The notes below the pieces were generated by a model, which was not told where the DNA came from, searched no databases, and was given only the letters and a program-made list of their open reading frames with translations. Below are positions 20,073 to 31,248 of a DNA stretch of 64,000 bases, in pieces (position 1 is the stretch's first letter; every line of letters starts with the position of its first letter). The stretch comes from Elsinoe arachidis (lineage: Eukaryota > Ascomycota > Dothideomycetes > Myriangiales > Elsinoaceae): the NCBI GenBank assembly GCA_013372555.1, contig JAAPAX010000004.1:2170001-2234000 (forward strand), given 5' to 3'. A program made the position numbers and the translations under genes.

Positions 20073-22703
20073 ATGTATCTCCCTCGCCCTCTCCTCTCGC
20101 ACTTGTACACCTCGCTTCTTTCTCGACTCCACCCCCTCTCGCCTCCGATCCTTCTACTCGTAGCGCTCACACCGGACGCCCTTTGTGCCTCACGGATACT
20201 TACCGCCCTGCTCAAGCGGGACTACATACCTCACAAGGTCCAACCAATCAGTGGATATGCAGAACTCTCGGCCGCAGGACGAGACCTTGTCTGTCCCTTG
20301 ACAACGCAAAGAGGAGGTGAAGGCGGTGTAGTGATATGTCTCGGAGTAGGTGGAATGGTGGACCTCGAAGAGGTTCTCGGTCTGGAACAGGTACGCGTGG
20401 AAGGGAAAGAGCAAGGGATTGAAGGCGACCATGGTGTCGAGGTGTGGTGTCTGGATGGCAGGAGACCCTGGAACTTACAGAACGTGTTCGGAGGTCTGGC
20501 AGAAGGTGAAATAGTAAGAGGAGTCGACAAGGGCCGAATCGAGCGACATTATCGCCCTGGTCGAGGAGGTGTAGTCGTGTTCGACGACGGAGATATCGAA
20601 TTGGAGCTGGCGAAGGAGAAGGAAGCCTTCTGCGAGTTAGTCAACATGCCAGAGTTAGGGGAAGAAGACCTGGATGAGGACGAAGGGGATGCTAGCGAGG
20701 ATGAAGACGATGAGGACAATGCGGGCCCGAGTAGGAAGAGGAAGAGCCTAGATAACGAGGAGGAGGAAAGCCAAGATGATGATGAAGCGAGACCGGCGCG
20801 GAGACGACGAAGCAATTCAGTAAGTCAAAGTGAAGTGAGTTGAAAGCGCTGCAGGAGACTGACTCTCGATCAGGGCTCTGCCATACCATCTTCGCCGTCT
20901 GAAGATCGAGCACGGAGAGAAACCTTTGCTCTCTCGAATCACCCATCAAGCTCGCAAAGAGCTTCGGAATCGCCTGTCCCATCATCTCCGCCTACACAGC
21001 AGCAATCGGCTCGGGCGTTGAGAAGAAAGCTGCTCAAGCTTCGACAAAAGCACGAGGCAGTTCTCTCAGCATACTATTCCTTGGGCACTTCCTATTCAGA
21101 ACCTCTCTCATCATTAGTGTACAATCTGGCCGAAGAGCTCGGCCGAGAAGACAACGACCTCCTCTGGCTTGCGATTGTCGGCGTATCGTCGATTGAACTG
21201 TCAGCCACCTCATCCGCCTCAACCGCCTCGAAACACGGTCGAATAGCCTCAGTACTTCGCGATGAAGTCCGCCGTCTCAATCCTCTTCCGCCATCTGAGA
21301 TTCCGCTCTCTCGTCTTGGCAACGACGATGTCATTCCTACTACTGCTCGCTCTCCCACAGACACTGCTATACGAATATCACCCGAACCACGTTTCCTGCT
21401 CACTCGCCACTGGTCATTATACGAATCCATGCTACACTCACCATACCTATCATCACGCCTTCACATATGGACGGACGCCGGACGGAAACGTCTTGATCGA
21501 CTGCTGACCAAGATGGGAGTATCTTTAGACGAAGCACGCAAAGGCTACACGCACATGGACATGGAGCTGAAGCGGACACTACGCCCTCGTCTTCTCAAGT
21601 TTGCTCCAATCTACGGCCTCGATGGTCTCGTACCTCCCACCTCTCGCACGACAGACAAAGAAGGCTGGAGCTTCGTCCGCTGCTGGGGCTGGCGCGCCTG
21701 CCTCTCCGCCCACGACGTCGCCACCATCGTCTCCGCCATCCTCGAAGTCGGCGCCGAGCTCACCTTCGCCCTCACCACCACCTCCCTCGCCTCCATCAAT
21801 AAAGACAGCCACAAACTCATCCTCGGCTCCTACTCCTCCCGCATGCGCGCCCTCCCAACCCCCGAAGCCAGCCCCTCCTCCGGCAACGAAGACATCGCCG
21901 ACCCCGACTTCACCACCAACAGATTCTACGCCGCCTTCGACGCCCTCGCCCCAGGCAGCAAAGGCCTCGACCTCCTCCTCGCCCACATCAACACAGCCAA
22001 ACACCTCCACGCCGCCATCCTCCGCACCGGCAGCGCCCTCATGGCCAAGCACCAAATCCGCCACCTGCGCGCCTTCCGCATGGGCGTCGTCCGCGAAGGC
22101 CCAGACGTGGCTCTCTTCTGCCACCCCGGCGCCCTCGTCAAACTCGCCAGCTGGGTGAGCGAAGCAGTGGGTATCCTCGAAGCCGAACGCGGCGGCAAAG
22201 AGAAAGGCGCGCTCGTCCTGGGGGCACTGGACGAGGAGCGCGGCGTGTACGTCGTCGTCGGCCTGGGCGGGGGAGGCAGTGCACGCGTGCGATCCCGGGC
22301 CGAGCAGCGCGAGAGGGAGGAAAAGAAGCGCAAGAAAGCAGAGGAGAAGGAGGCGCGCAAAGCGACTGCCAAGCTACGCCGGGAGGAGAAGAAGCGGCGA
22401 AAGCGCGAGCGGGAGGAGGCGAATGGGATTTTCCGCGATGACGACGAGGAAGAGGACGAGGATGAGGAGAGCGAGAGTGAAGAGGAGTCTAGTGATGAGG
22501 AGTCCGAGGACGAAGAGGAGGTGGAGAAGAGGAAGAAGAGGGGGTATGGACTCAATAAATTTGGGGCGGCGTTTCAGGAGGTGGTGGAGGAGACGGGGGC
22601 GAGGGTTAGGATTGATAGTTTTGAGCATGCGGTTGTGGAGGTGAAGAAGGAGGATTTGAGTGGGTTTTTGGAGGCGTTGAGTTTGAAGAGTGTGGTGGGG
22701 TGA
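20073..22703 (+). CDS. CDC45: DNA replication factor Cdc45
   Basis: Subunit of the CMG helicase (Cdc45-MCM-GINS) needed for origin firing and fork progression. Two exons, 20073-20819 and 20874-22703, with a 54-nt intron; 858 residues. The N-terminus MYLPRPLLSHLY...ALTPDALCASRILTALLKRDYIPHK is the hallmark of the family (a DHH-like fold without catalysis). Residues about 195-250 are acidic then basic and disordered, and the middle has the conserved LRRKLLKLRQKH and LLWLAIVG segments. The C-terminal third carries an unusually long charged insertion (about residues 715-805, RE/KR then ED/SE runs) before the conserved end around LNKFGAAFQEVVEETG. Codons shift from C-ending to G-ending within this region. 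Confidence 0.94.
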
Positions 22704-22876
22704 TGCTGATGTTGGGTTGTTTGTTGTACGGAGTTCATGCATGGAAGCGTTATATGAATTGAGAATGTGTTTGGGACAATGTCCGTCTATTCGTCTTGGC
22801 TAGCTATGATACACGGTGACGGGGATGCTTTTGTGTTTCAGGGGGGACTGGGTATGTCTGCATTGGTGTGACCTGC

Positions 22877-24405
22877 TCATCCTCTCTCGCTGCCCCTTAG
22901 CCTGACCACTTGTCCGTACTTCTGCAGCTTGGTGATGAGTTGATCACCTTGTCTGACCACGTCTTGGTATCTGAGTTGCAATTAGCTTCCGGTGTTTTGA
23001 ATAAAATAAGATGGACTTACTGCTTGTTCTTTCCGCCCTCCCTCCTCGTCTCGACCACGCCCTTGACCCTGTCAATGGTCGCGCTCAATCGACCACTCGC
23101 AATGAATGGTGCTAAGTCCCTATCCAGCCACGTCACACTCACGCCGAAGCTCTTGGCCATGTTCTCCAGTCCGACGACACGGTATGAGGCGAGAAGTTGA
23201 GAGTATGCACGCAGCCGCATCTCCTTGACGAACCACCGTCTGTGCTCGTAGAGATAGCGGTCTTGTGAGAGGAATGTGGTCTCGACGTTTGCCAGGGCAG
23301 CGAAGAAGTTTTGGTACTGACCATTGTAGAGCGATCCGACCATTTGTGAGAGGGGAGTGAAGTCGATTTGAGGTTCTTCCGACTTGGAGGAGGCAGAGGA
23401 ATCTCCGAGTGTGGTGAGGTTGACAACTGGCTTAGGAGTGGCCGATGGCGCCTTAGCTGGGTCATCCGGCTCTACATCCATGGCAGAAGGGTCGTTGAAG
23501 CCAGGGTTGGAGGCATCAGACCCGACCACGGCACGAACTTCTGGCGAGTCTACGACCTTGGACTTGAAGTCTCGGCGAGGTAGAGATATCGAGCCTGCAA
23601 GTACGGCGTATACAACGAGATTGCTGTAGGAGCATAGTTCGGTGCTTGTGAATGTAGAAAGAGAGTCCAGAAGTAAGGGTGCAGCGAGACTGTGGGAGCG
23701 GATGGTAAGGAGATGCAGACCCTGGTATGCCTTCAAGCGGTTTCGTCGGTCCCAGTCACCTCCCGACTCAACCAATGTTGTGGCACGCTCTACGCTCTTC
23801 TTGACGAGAAGCTTGTCATCGAAGAACAGTCCGATTCTGATGATGGCGAGAACAATATCGATCTTGCTCGCAAGAATGCCCGTCTTCTCTAGTAACGCCT
23901 CAAACGCAGCGAGCGCACCCTCTTTGTCACCTATCCGGGTGTAGAATTCTGCCTGCTTGCCTTTCGCGTTCTGCACTTCAGTCTCTCCAGCCTTCTCGAC
24001 AGCCTCCTCTTCCTCCTTCTTGATGGCTTCAAGCTCTTTCTCATTCTCCGCCTTGAGCGATTCGTACAGCTTCTCGTCCCACGGAAGGTCGATTCCGTTC
24101 AGGCTTTGCAAGCCACCTAGCACGCCGACGATTCCAGATGAGTTGATGCTCGTTGTCCTTCGTAACATTGGTGGTGCTTCGGACTTTGCGCCTTGTGACG
24201 TTGACTCTCCGGATCCGTTCAGTTTGCCGGTTTGCGGATGCGCCAGGTAGTGGTACAGCGGTGCCATCTTGTGTTCTTGGATCGCATCTTGGAGCTTCTT
24301 GAGGGCAGCCTGTTTCGATGGCTGAGATGATGATGGAGACGCGAGTGTGAAGACATCCTGAGCGAGCCCGAGATCCGGATAACTCATATACAAAGGATCA
24401 CCCAT
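22877..24405 (-). CDS. RPN7: 26S proteasome regulatory subunit Rpn7 (PSMD6)
   Basis: Lid subunit of the 19S regulatory particle. Exons 24405-23021 and 22970-22877, intron 50 nt, 492 residues. The N-terminus MGDPLYMSYPDLGLAQDVF matches fungal Rpn7 and fixes the start. Upstream the frame stays open for about 150 nt but has no ATG. The middle holds helical repeats (KQAEFYTRIGDKEGALAAFE), and the PCI domain covers about residues 340-470 with FFAALANVE and MAKSFGVSVTWLDRDLAPFIASGRL. Residues 300-350 hold a Pro/Ser/Asp-rich insert (MDVEPDDPAKAPSATPK) before the PCI domain. The small last exon encodes the C-terminal helix (YQDVVRQGDQLITKLQKYGQ). The gene is convergent with CDC45 and head-to-head with ABD1, 422 bp apart. 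Confidence 0.94.
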
Positions 24406-24827
24406 CTTTGCTGGTGCCGCTGCGAGCTGTTGTAATTGTTCAAAGATGTCTTCGTATGCGTCCGGGTCGTTGTACGGATCTTCTGGTCTGGTGGTTGACT
24501 TCGACGGATTGTGCTTAAGTTGAGCGGATTGTGATGATCTGGTACGTATGTGATGAAGGAACCATGAAGCTCGGGCACGAGCTCAAGCTGATCGCGCACG
24601 GAGATGCGGGCCGGCTAGCCGCGAGTGACCACCTCAAGGAGCTTTCACTTCATTGTAGCGCACCGGCATCTCTCGTTGCATTCACATCAAGGACACCATT
24701 CGCATCTGCATTCCAAGGCGTATTTCACTTCTAGAAACCACATTCCTTACAGATTATTGGCTGAGTGTTTGAGGATATCACCTTTCACTACTTTCAACTT
24801 TACATCAGAGCTGAGATCACGCCGAAG
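24406..24827. promoter_or_regulatory. RPN7-ABD1 bidirectional promoter
   Basis: 422 bp between the start codons of two divergent housekeeping genes. I see no recognisable proteasome-control element or other defended site. Confidence 0.6.
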
Positions 24828-26570
24828 ATGCCTCCTACGGATGCTCGGCCAGTAAAGCGTCGCCGGTCTATCACAGATGACGGACAGCGCGAAGGATCTG
24901 GTACGCCAGGCAATAATACTCCCGGCTCTACAGATCTCCAGCCTGGAGGCAAGCCAAACTCGAAGAAGCGCATTCTCGAGTCTTCTGTAAGACCGAGCAA
25001 ACGTGCACGCAGTCCTCTTTCATCATCTACGCGCCCACTTCGACGTGACCCTTCCCCGCCTCGCTCGCCGCCACGAGAAGCTGCAACTCAACGCAAACGT
25101 CCAGGTGGAGGAGCACGGATCGATCCGGCTGCCAAAGCCGCTGCTGAGGAGCGGCGGAGACAGAGAGAAGACGAAGAAAGGAGGGCCATCGCAGCAAGAT
25201 CAAACGGAGACTTGGTGTCAAATCACTACAACCTTGTTCCACAGAGGGGCCGGGAATGGCGAAAGACAGATTCAAACATTCGTGGTCTGAGGAGCTTCAA
25301 CAACTGGGTAAAGTCGGCACTCATCCAGAAGTTCTCGCAACCAGATATACCTGTTCAAGAACTACTCGTATTGGATATCGGCTGCGGTAAGGGAGGAGAC
25401 CTACAAAAGTGGGCCGCTGCGCCACAAGTTCCGACGCTGTACGTCGGGATCGACCCAGCACAGGTTAGTATCGAGCAGGCACGTGAGAGGTATGAGGAGA
25501 TGCGTAGAAAGCAACGACGACCACCTGGACGAGGTAGAGGAGGATACGGTGGAGGACAAGGAAGAGGGCGCGACGTGTATGAAGCTCACTTCTTTGTACA
25601 AGATTGCTTCGGGGAGTCTATCGGCCGCCTCCCCATCATCCAGCAGGTCGGCTTCGATCCAAATGCTGGTCCGGACGCCAATGGAGTCGTACAAGGCCGC
25701 TTCGCGCGTGGTGGCTTCGACGTCATCAGCATGATGTTCTGCTTGCACTACAGCTTCGAAAGTGAAGAGAAAGCCAGAGGTATGTTGAAGAACGTCGCTG
25801 GTGCACTGAAGAAAGGCGGCCGCTTCCTCGGTGTCATGCCGAACAGCGACGTTCTCAGCGCACACGTCGAGAAACATCTCAAGGTCCATCTCAAGGGTGA
25901 GAAAGCACCCAGTCCCAAGAAGCCGGTCGAGGAGAAGTCCATGTACGATGACGACTGGGATCCGGAGAAGCCTTCAGCTGCCGCCGACGAAGATGATTGG
26001 GATCCAGAAAAGCCCTCCGGCGGCGCGGACGACTCTTGGGATCCCGAAAAGCCTATCGCAGCAGTCGATGACGACGATTGGGATCCTGAAAAGCCCTCCG
26101 CTCCAGTGGCGGACGACGATGACTGGGACCCCGAGAAGCCCGCCGAGAAGTCGGCTGAGCAGCCTGCAACGAATGGACATGCCACGAAGCCACCAGCTGA
26201 TCTCCCTCCATTGGAATGGGGGAACTCGATCTACAAGGTCAAATTCACGCAAGCTCGGCCATTACCAACGGACGGTGTGTTCCGACCGCCGTATGGGTGG
26301 AAGTACTTCTTCTATCTAGAAGAAGCCGTTGACGTGCCGGAATACGTGGTGCCATGGGAAGGTTTCCGTGCATTAGCGGAAGAGTATGGTCTGGAGTTGC
26401 AGTTCCGGAAGAGCTTCAGCGAGATCTGGGAAGACAACAAGGACGACAGGGAACTGTCATTCTTAGCAGACAGAATGAATGTGAGAAGCAGAGATGGGAA
26501 GTTCCTGGTCTCTGCCGACGAGATGGAGGCGGCAAGCTTCTACCACGCATTCTGCTTCTACAAGATATGA
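24828..26570 (+). CDS. ABD1: mRNA cap guanine-N7 methyltransferase
   Basis: Nuclear enzyme that methylates the guanine cap of mRNA with S-adenosylmethionine. Intronless, 580 residues from ATG 24828. An upstream ATG (24765) would add 21 residues but is less likely, because MPPTDARPVKRRR is a normal basic N-terminus for the family. Residues 1-135 are basic and disordered. The SAM motif VLDIGCGKGGDLQKW is at 181-195; before it stands NHYNLVPQRGREWR, a cap-binding signature, and after it FDVISMMFCLHYSFE. Residues 374-438 are five tandem acidic repeats (core DDWDPEKPS) inserted in the catalytic domain between GRFLGVMPNSD and the cap-binding NSIYKVKF strand. The C-terminus (ASFYHAFCFYKI) is complete. 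Confidence 0.93.
   Translation: MPPTDARPVKRRRSITDDGQREGSGTPGNNTPGSTDLQPGGKPNSKKRILESSVRPSKRARSPLSSSTRPLRRDPSPPRSPPREAATQRKRPGGGARIDPAAKAAAEERRRQREDEERRAIAARSNGDLVSNHYNLVPQRGREWRKTDSNIRGLRSFNNWVKSALIQKFSQPDIPVQELLVLDIGCGKGGDLQKWAAAPQVPTLYVGIDPAQVSIEQARERYEEMRRKQRRPPGRGRGGYGGGQGRGRDVYEAHFFVQDCFGESIGRLPIIQQVGFDPNAGPDANGVVQGRFARGGFDVISMMFCLHYSFESEEKARGMLKNVAGALKKGGRFLGVMPNSDVLSAHVEKHLKVHLKGEKAPSPKKPVEEKSMYDDDWDPEKPSAAADEDDWDPEKPSGGADDSWDPEKPIAAVDDDDWDPEKPSAPVADDDDWDPEKPAEKSAEQPATNGHATKPPADLPPLEWGNSIYKVKFTQARPLPTDGVFRPPYGWKYFFYLEEAVDVPEYVVPWEGFRALAEEYGLELQFRKSFSEIWEDNKDDRELSFLADRMNVRSRDGKFLVSADEMEAASFYHAFCFYKI
25947..26141 (+). repeat. five in-frame repeats of about 39-45 bp inside ABD1
   Basis: Coding minisatellite. 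Each unit encodes an acidic linker followed by WDPEKP; the Trp and DPEKP are kept in all five units while the linkers vary (SAAADED, SGGADDS, IAAVDDD, SAPVADD). Synonymous differences among the GATCC/GACCC-type codons show that the repeats are not identical recent copies. Confidence 0.9.
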
Positions 26571-26696
26571 TACGCTGGCATGAGAGCATCGGATGAGGGA
26601 TTTCGGAGGATGAAGAAAACAGTATTGATCCTGCGTTGCATTCTAGACCCGGATATCTTCGGAATATTCAAACTGCATGAATGAAACACGAGCATC

Positions 26697-27558
26697 TCAC
26701 GATGGCGGCGCAGTCTTCCTCCACTGTGTGTTAAGTGCAACGAGCGAGCTGACAGTACCCGCCAGACCAACAAGTCCATCGTCCAGATCCGCCCACCCAA
26801 GCGCACTGGAAGGCACAGTCAAGTCACACAGATCCGAGATCAACTGCTGAGTCGCAGCGGTCCTGTCCCTGTAATTCATCAGCACAACTCTCCTCCCTAC
26901 ATCCCATAAAGAACCATACCTCAACACCCTCTTCCCCTCAACCTTCTTCTCCGCATCCGTCCCCTGCCCCTCCACCACCCGCCTATTCTCCGTCTGAATC
27001 TTCCACAACGAATACCCCCCACTCAGCACACTGGCCCCCAACCCCAACGCCCAGAACTGATACGCCTGCCTCTGCAACTCCTTCGCGCCGGCACTGGGCC
27101 TGACTTTCGCCGCATCGAGATACGTCAACATGTCGCTGAACAGATACCCGGCGTAGCCCAGTTGGCGCGCCACGGCGAGGTACTTGAGCACTGGGTCCAT
27201 GGTCTTGGAGTCGAACGCGAGGGCGGCGGCGCGGAGATGCTCGATGAATTTGCCGATGCGGAGGCATTTGCGGACGAGGGCGAGGTTGGTTTTGAGGGCG
27301 GTGAATTGCGAGACGGTGGATTGGGGGTAGTTTTGGCGGTAGAGGTAGAAGGAGAGGAAGCGGGAGAAGTATTGCACTGTGCGGAGGGCTTTGTCGCGGC
27401 CGACTGAGGGGGGTTAGTGATGGTCTCGAGAGGACAGGAGGAGAATGCCGGGTAAGAAGATGGCGGGAGGGGAAAGAGAGGAGGAGGTTACCTGTTGTTG
27501 CAACAAAGTTGTTGAAGTGCGTCACCTTGGGGTGGTAGACGAGAGCGTCAGCGACCAT
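26697..27558 (-). CDS. PEX11: peroxisomal membrane protein Pex11
   Basis: Membrane-shaping protein that drives peroxisome elongation and division. Exons 27558-27492 and 27403-26697, intron 88 nt, 257 residues. Family features are the N-terminal VYHPKVTHFNNFVATTVGRD, then KALRTVQYFSRFLSFYLYR (amphipathic helix that inserts into the membrane), RKCLRIGKFIEHL, GYAGYLFSDMLTYL, a hydrophobic span near ALGLGASVLSGGYSLW, and a C-terminal hydrophobic helix (DDGLVGLAGTVSSLVAL). The gene is convergent with ABD1 (126 bp between stops) and in tandem behind DGK1. Confidence 0.92.
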
Positions 27559-27903
27559 GATGGGCGTGTCTGGTAGCTCAATGGTGTGATTGTCAGATTG
27601 ATGCGCTGCGTAGTAGATTGGACAGGAGTAGTCGATGCGGGAGGAGAAGATGGTGGAGGTGTGAGAAGCGTCGGGAGTGATGCCGTCGTGATCGGTCCCT
27701 GTCCCTTTCGCGCGTGGTCTTGGAGATGGGGGGTTTGTGGAGCTTTGACCACTTTCTCGGGCAAGATCATCCACCTCGGCCCTGCGGTTGTCGAAACATT
27801 TGCCGACATGTGAAGCTCGCGAGTCAGATCAAGGTCAATTTTCGACGTCACACAATTCGCGGCAATTATAGAGGAGAGGCCGTGTCATTAGGTGTGCTTG
27901 TAT
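27559..27903. promoter_or_regulatory. PEX11 promoter / DGK1 3' region
   Basis: 345 bp between two genes transcribed in the same direction. Nothing further recognised. Confidence 0.5.
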
Positions 27904-29188
27904 CTACTGGAATGCTTTGAAAAAGGCGCCCAAACCAAGGCCGCAGAAAATGGGTATCGTAAGGTTGTCGTCAAATCCAAAGAAATCAATGGCCTCGGAG
28001 GCACTTGCCACCAGACCCGCTACGATGCTGACCACTGCCAAAGCTAGCGGTCCAGTAATGGTGGTCTCAGCTCTACTGAGACCGAGCTGCTTTCTCGCAG
28101 TCTGTGGAAGGGTCAAGTGACCATCAAAAGCGAAGCGATTTGGTCCAGAATTTAATGATTCAGGGGCCATTGGTGCAAAGACGAGATAGAATAGGAGCGC
28201 AGCAGCGACGCCAAAAGCGCACGCGGCAAGTGATCCAGCGAGCGACTTTCCCTTCCTGATCCGAGGCGTATAGCGTCCATATAGTCTGCCGAAGGTGGAG
28301 GCGGCGGTGTCACACCATGAGAGGAGAAGGACAGAGAGGACTCCGACATCCTTGGGACAGAAGTACATGACTGCCCAGACACCTGCGAGATATGATATGA
28401 CGCCGTTGTACTTGTCGTGCGCTTCGGATTCTCGCATAAAGGCACCAAGAACCTTGATGTAGAACCGATTGAAAGGCCTAGAACAGTGTCAGATTCAAAT
28501 CGGGAGACATTCTGACAAGGCAGTCTTACGCATAGTTCAGTCTCACCACATCGACTAGGAAGATGGGTATGAGCAGGGTGAGAAGGACTGGGTGTATATC
28601 GCCTGGCTGTTTGCCGAATGCATAGAGTGCCAGGGTGAGGAAACCGATCGCAACATGTAAGACCTTTCGCGGTATTTCATGCTTGTGCACCTGGTACAAA
28701 GTCAGCGAACATATTAGCAATGTTGTCCTGACGGAGTCTCTTACAAAGGTCCTCCACTCGCGGTGTATAGGTATTAGGCCGAGCGGACTCGGGCTTCGAC
28801 TCAGCTCCCTCCAGAAGTTTCTTCCATAGCCTCCCGCGCTGGATGGTTTGAGCAGGCCACTGCTACTACTTTTTCTCCCCAAAGTCTCTGCTTTCCGCCG
28901 TGTCGGCTTTGTGGTGCCATTGGACAGACCGGTCTTTTCAACGATAGGTGTCATGCCATCCAGCCTGACAGAGCCCCTCTTTGCTAATGCCGGACTTCGA
29001 CTTCTCGATCTCGCGCGCGATAACTCAGGATCATGCGGCTCCCCGTCTTCCGAGATTGGATCTGGTGAGGAGAAACGCGCGTTCGAGGATTGTGCAAAGT
29101 ATCCATCTTTACCGCTTCTTTCGGAAGGCGTCGGCGAAGGTGAGATGACTCTCGGAGTCGGCGGGATTGGGTATTGTGAAGCAGACAT
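27904..29188 (-). CDS. DGK1: CTP-dependent diacylglycerol kinase Dgk1
   Basis: ER/nuclear-membrane enzyme that phosphorylates diacylglycerol to phosphatidate, using CTP in yeast, and so opposes the lipin phosphatase. Exons 29188-28745, 28690-28530 and 28477-27904, introns 54 and 52 nt, 392 residues. Residues 1-140 are Ser/Pro-rich and disordered. The catalytic membrane part begins at VHKHEIPRKVLHVAIGF, continues with LLIPIFLVDVVRLNYAPFNRFYIKVLGAFMRESE and GVISYLAG, and has the CTP-transferase-like segment SWCDTAASTFGRLYGRYTPRIRKGKSLAGSLA. Several hydrophobic spans follow. The frame also has an ATG at 29269, but 29188 (MSASQYP) is the more natural start. Confidence 0.9.
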
Positions 29189-29840
29189 CTCCAAGAATGC
29201 TTCTCGAATCGATCCAGATGATGCTGGAGTTCCAGGAAGGTGGCAGAGGTCGGGACGTGCTTGAAGCAAGCGCGTTGAAAATCGTCAGCGGCTGCACGGC
29301 GATAAGATACAGGCTAATGCTGGCGGAGATGCGGCATTGCCATGCAGAGGGATTGAGAGTGTGAACTCGCGGGATTGCGTATCGAACACTTGTCGGCGCG
29401 TCACACTTCACCTGGTGTCAGAAAGCTCGAGATGTTGTGTGAGGTGTGTTCGTGACTGCGACATGTGTCTCCGAAACTTGGTGGACCCCCCCGGCCGTGT
29501 CTTCTGCCTGATGACCAAATTTGGCCCAAATAAGGTTTCGGGAGCCTCCGAGACCGACTGAGGTGCTTAGGTCTTCCTGGCACGTGACATGTTCATGTCT
29601 TTGTGCATCCTAAAGCTTGCTGTACTTATGGTATTCTCAACGTAGCGATCTGCGTCAAATATCAATAGAACAGAGGACGCTAGGGAAGGAGATGATGGAA
29701 AGTTCCAACAAAGATAGACAAGCATGTGAAGTTCTCGCGAGCAGAGCCGCATCTCCGCAGATCGGACCCTTGACTCACCACTACATTCACTTTCTGAATC
29801 AAAAAAATGTTTCTTAGACATAAGTTGGCAAGCACATAAG
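29189..29840. promoter_or_regulatory. DGK1-HIS5 divergent promoter region
   Basis: 652 bp between two divergent genes. It contains one perfect TGACTCA box close to HIS5 (separate entry). No gene supported. Confidence 0.6.
29771..29777. promoter_or_regulatory. Gcn4/CPC1-type box TGACTCA
   Basis: Perfect bZIP site 63 bp upstream of the HIS5 start. In fungi this element mediates cross-pathway (general amino acid) control of amino acid biosynthesis genes, so its position here is meaningful. Confidence 0.72.
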
Positions 29841-31248
29841 ATGACGAAACAGAGTGCCTTCAATCTATCAAAATGTGCAAGACCAAACATTCTAGCGCTG
29901 GAACCGTATAGATGCGCCAGAGAGTATGCTCATATCACTATCCGAAATGGAACGTAGTTCAATCGCTAACGCAAGCCAGTGACTACAAAGACGACGGCAC
30001 AAACATCCTCCTCGATGCTAATGAGAATGCTTATGGACCTGGACTTGCCCTCTCCAATGGCACCTACACTAACGGCTCCGTAAATGGAACGGCATCTTCG
30101 AGCCCTCAGGTGGACTTTTTGGGCTTGAATCGTTATCCTGACCCGTGAGTGGCGTCTCGAGCATAGATGTTGCAGTATTCTTAACATGTTACAGTCATCA
30201 AGAAGATCTGAAAGAGCTTTTATGTAAGCTCAGAAACAAGCATGCCCATACATCGAAGAACATCACTGCGGAGAATCTCTTTGTCGGAGTTGGTTCGGAT
30301 GAAGCAATCGATGCTCTCATTCGAGCATTTTGCAGACCTGGCGAAGACAAGATCCTCACCTGCCCTCCCACATACGGCATGTACTCAGTCTCAGCTCAGG
30401 TTAATGATGTAGAAGTTGTCAAGGTGCCGCTCGACGTTGAGAATGGGTTTCAACTGCAACCCGATCTCATCAACGAGAAGCTGTCGCAAGACGCTTCGAT
30501 CAAGCTAGTATACGTATGCTCACCTGGCAATCCAACAGCCAATTTGGTCCGCAAAGAAGACGTGCAGAAAATCTTGGAGCACCCTACCTGGAATGGTGTG
30601 GTCATTCTGGACGAGGCGTATATTGACTTTGCGCCAGAAGATGCAAGTCTGGCCGAGTGGGTATCCGAGTGGCCAAATCTTGTGGTCATGCAGACACTTT
30701 CGAAAGCTTTTGGTCTAGCAGGTATTCGTCTGGGAGCAGCATTCACATCGCCAGAGATCGCAGCATTGCTCAACAATCTCAAAGCACCGTACAACATCTC
30801 AAACCCAACATCGCAGATTGCACAGGCCGCTCTGAAGGATAACAACTTGGCGGTGATGAGGGAGAATCGTACCAAGATCATCAGTCAACGCGAACGCATG
30901 CTCAAGGAACTGCCGCAAATACCAGGCGTTGGCAGGTTCCGTGGAGGACGCGAGAGCAACTTCTTGCTAGTGGAGATTCTTGATCAGGCGGGCGGAAAAC
31001 CCAGCAATGAAGTCGCGCTAGGCGTATACGAGAGGCTGGCAGAGTCGCGTGGAGTTGTGGTTCGCTTCCGCGGCAAGGAAGTTGGCTGTCTAGGGTGTTT
31101 GCGTATCACGGTTGGGACCGAAGATGAAGTCAGCCGCTTTCTGACAGAGATCAAGGCTGTCTTGCGAGATATCTACGCAGGCAAGCCATCTCTTGACCGC
31201 AAGCACGAAGCGCAAAGAGAAGAACAGGCGAATGCGGTGCTCGCCTGA
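29841..31248 (+). CDS. HIS5: histidinol-phosphate aminotransferase
   Basis: PLP enzyme of histidine synthesis, converting imidazole acetol phosphate and glutamate to histidinol phosphate and 2-oxoglutarate. Exons 29841-29923, 29980-30144 and 30195-31248, introns 56 and 50 nt, 433 residues. The short first exon (MTKQSAFNLSKCARPNILALEPYRCARD) is easily missed; after splicing it joins DYKDDGTNILLDANENAYGP, matching fungal HIS5. GLNRYPDPHQEDLK and FVGVGSDEAIDALIRAFC follow, then CSPGNPTANL, DEAYIDFAPE, and the PLP lysine in TLSKAFGLAGIRLGAA (about residue 253). The C-terminal RITVGTEDEVSRFL is present. The promoter has a TGACTCA box. Confidence 0.95.

Noticed and set aside
21579..22158. Long Pro/Ser or Gly/Glu frames overlapping CDC45
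   Set aside because: Shadows created by the C-rich codon bias of CDC45.
24406..24560. Upstream extension of RPN7 (open frame without ATG)
   Set aside because: No in-frame ATG or convincing splice junction; MGDP is the normal start in the family.
25748..26185. Minus-strand frame with GFSGSQSSSS repeats
   Set aside because: It is the mirror image of the WDPEKP coding repeat in ABD1; no independent support.
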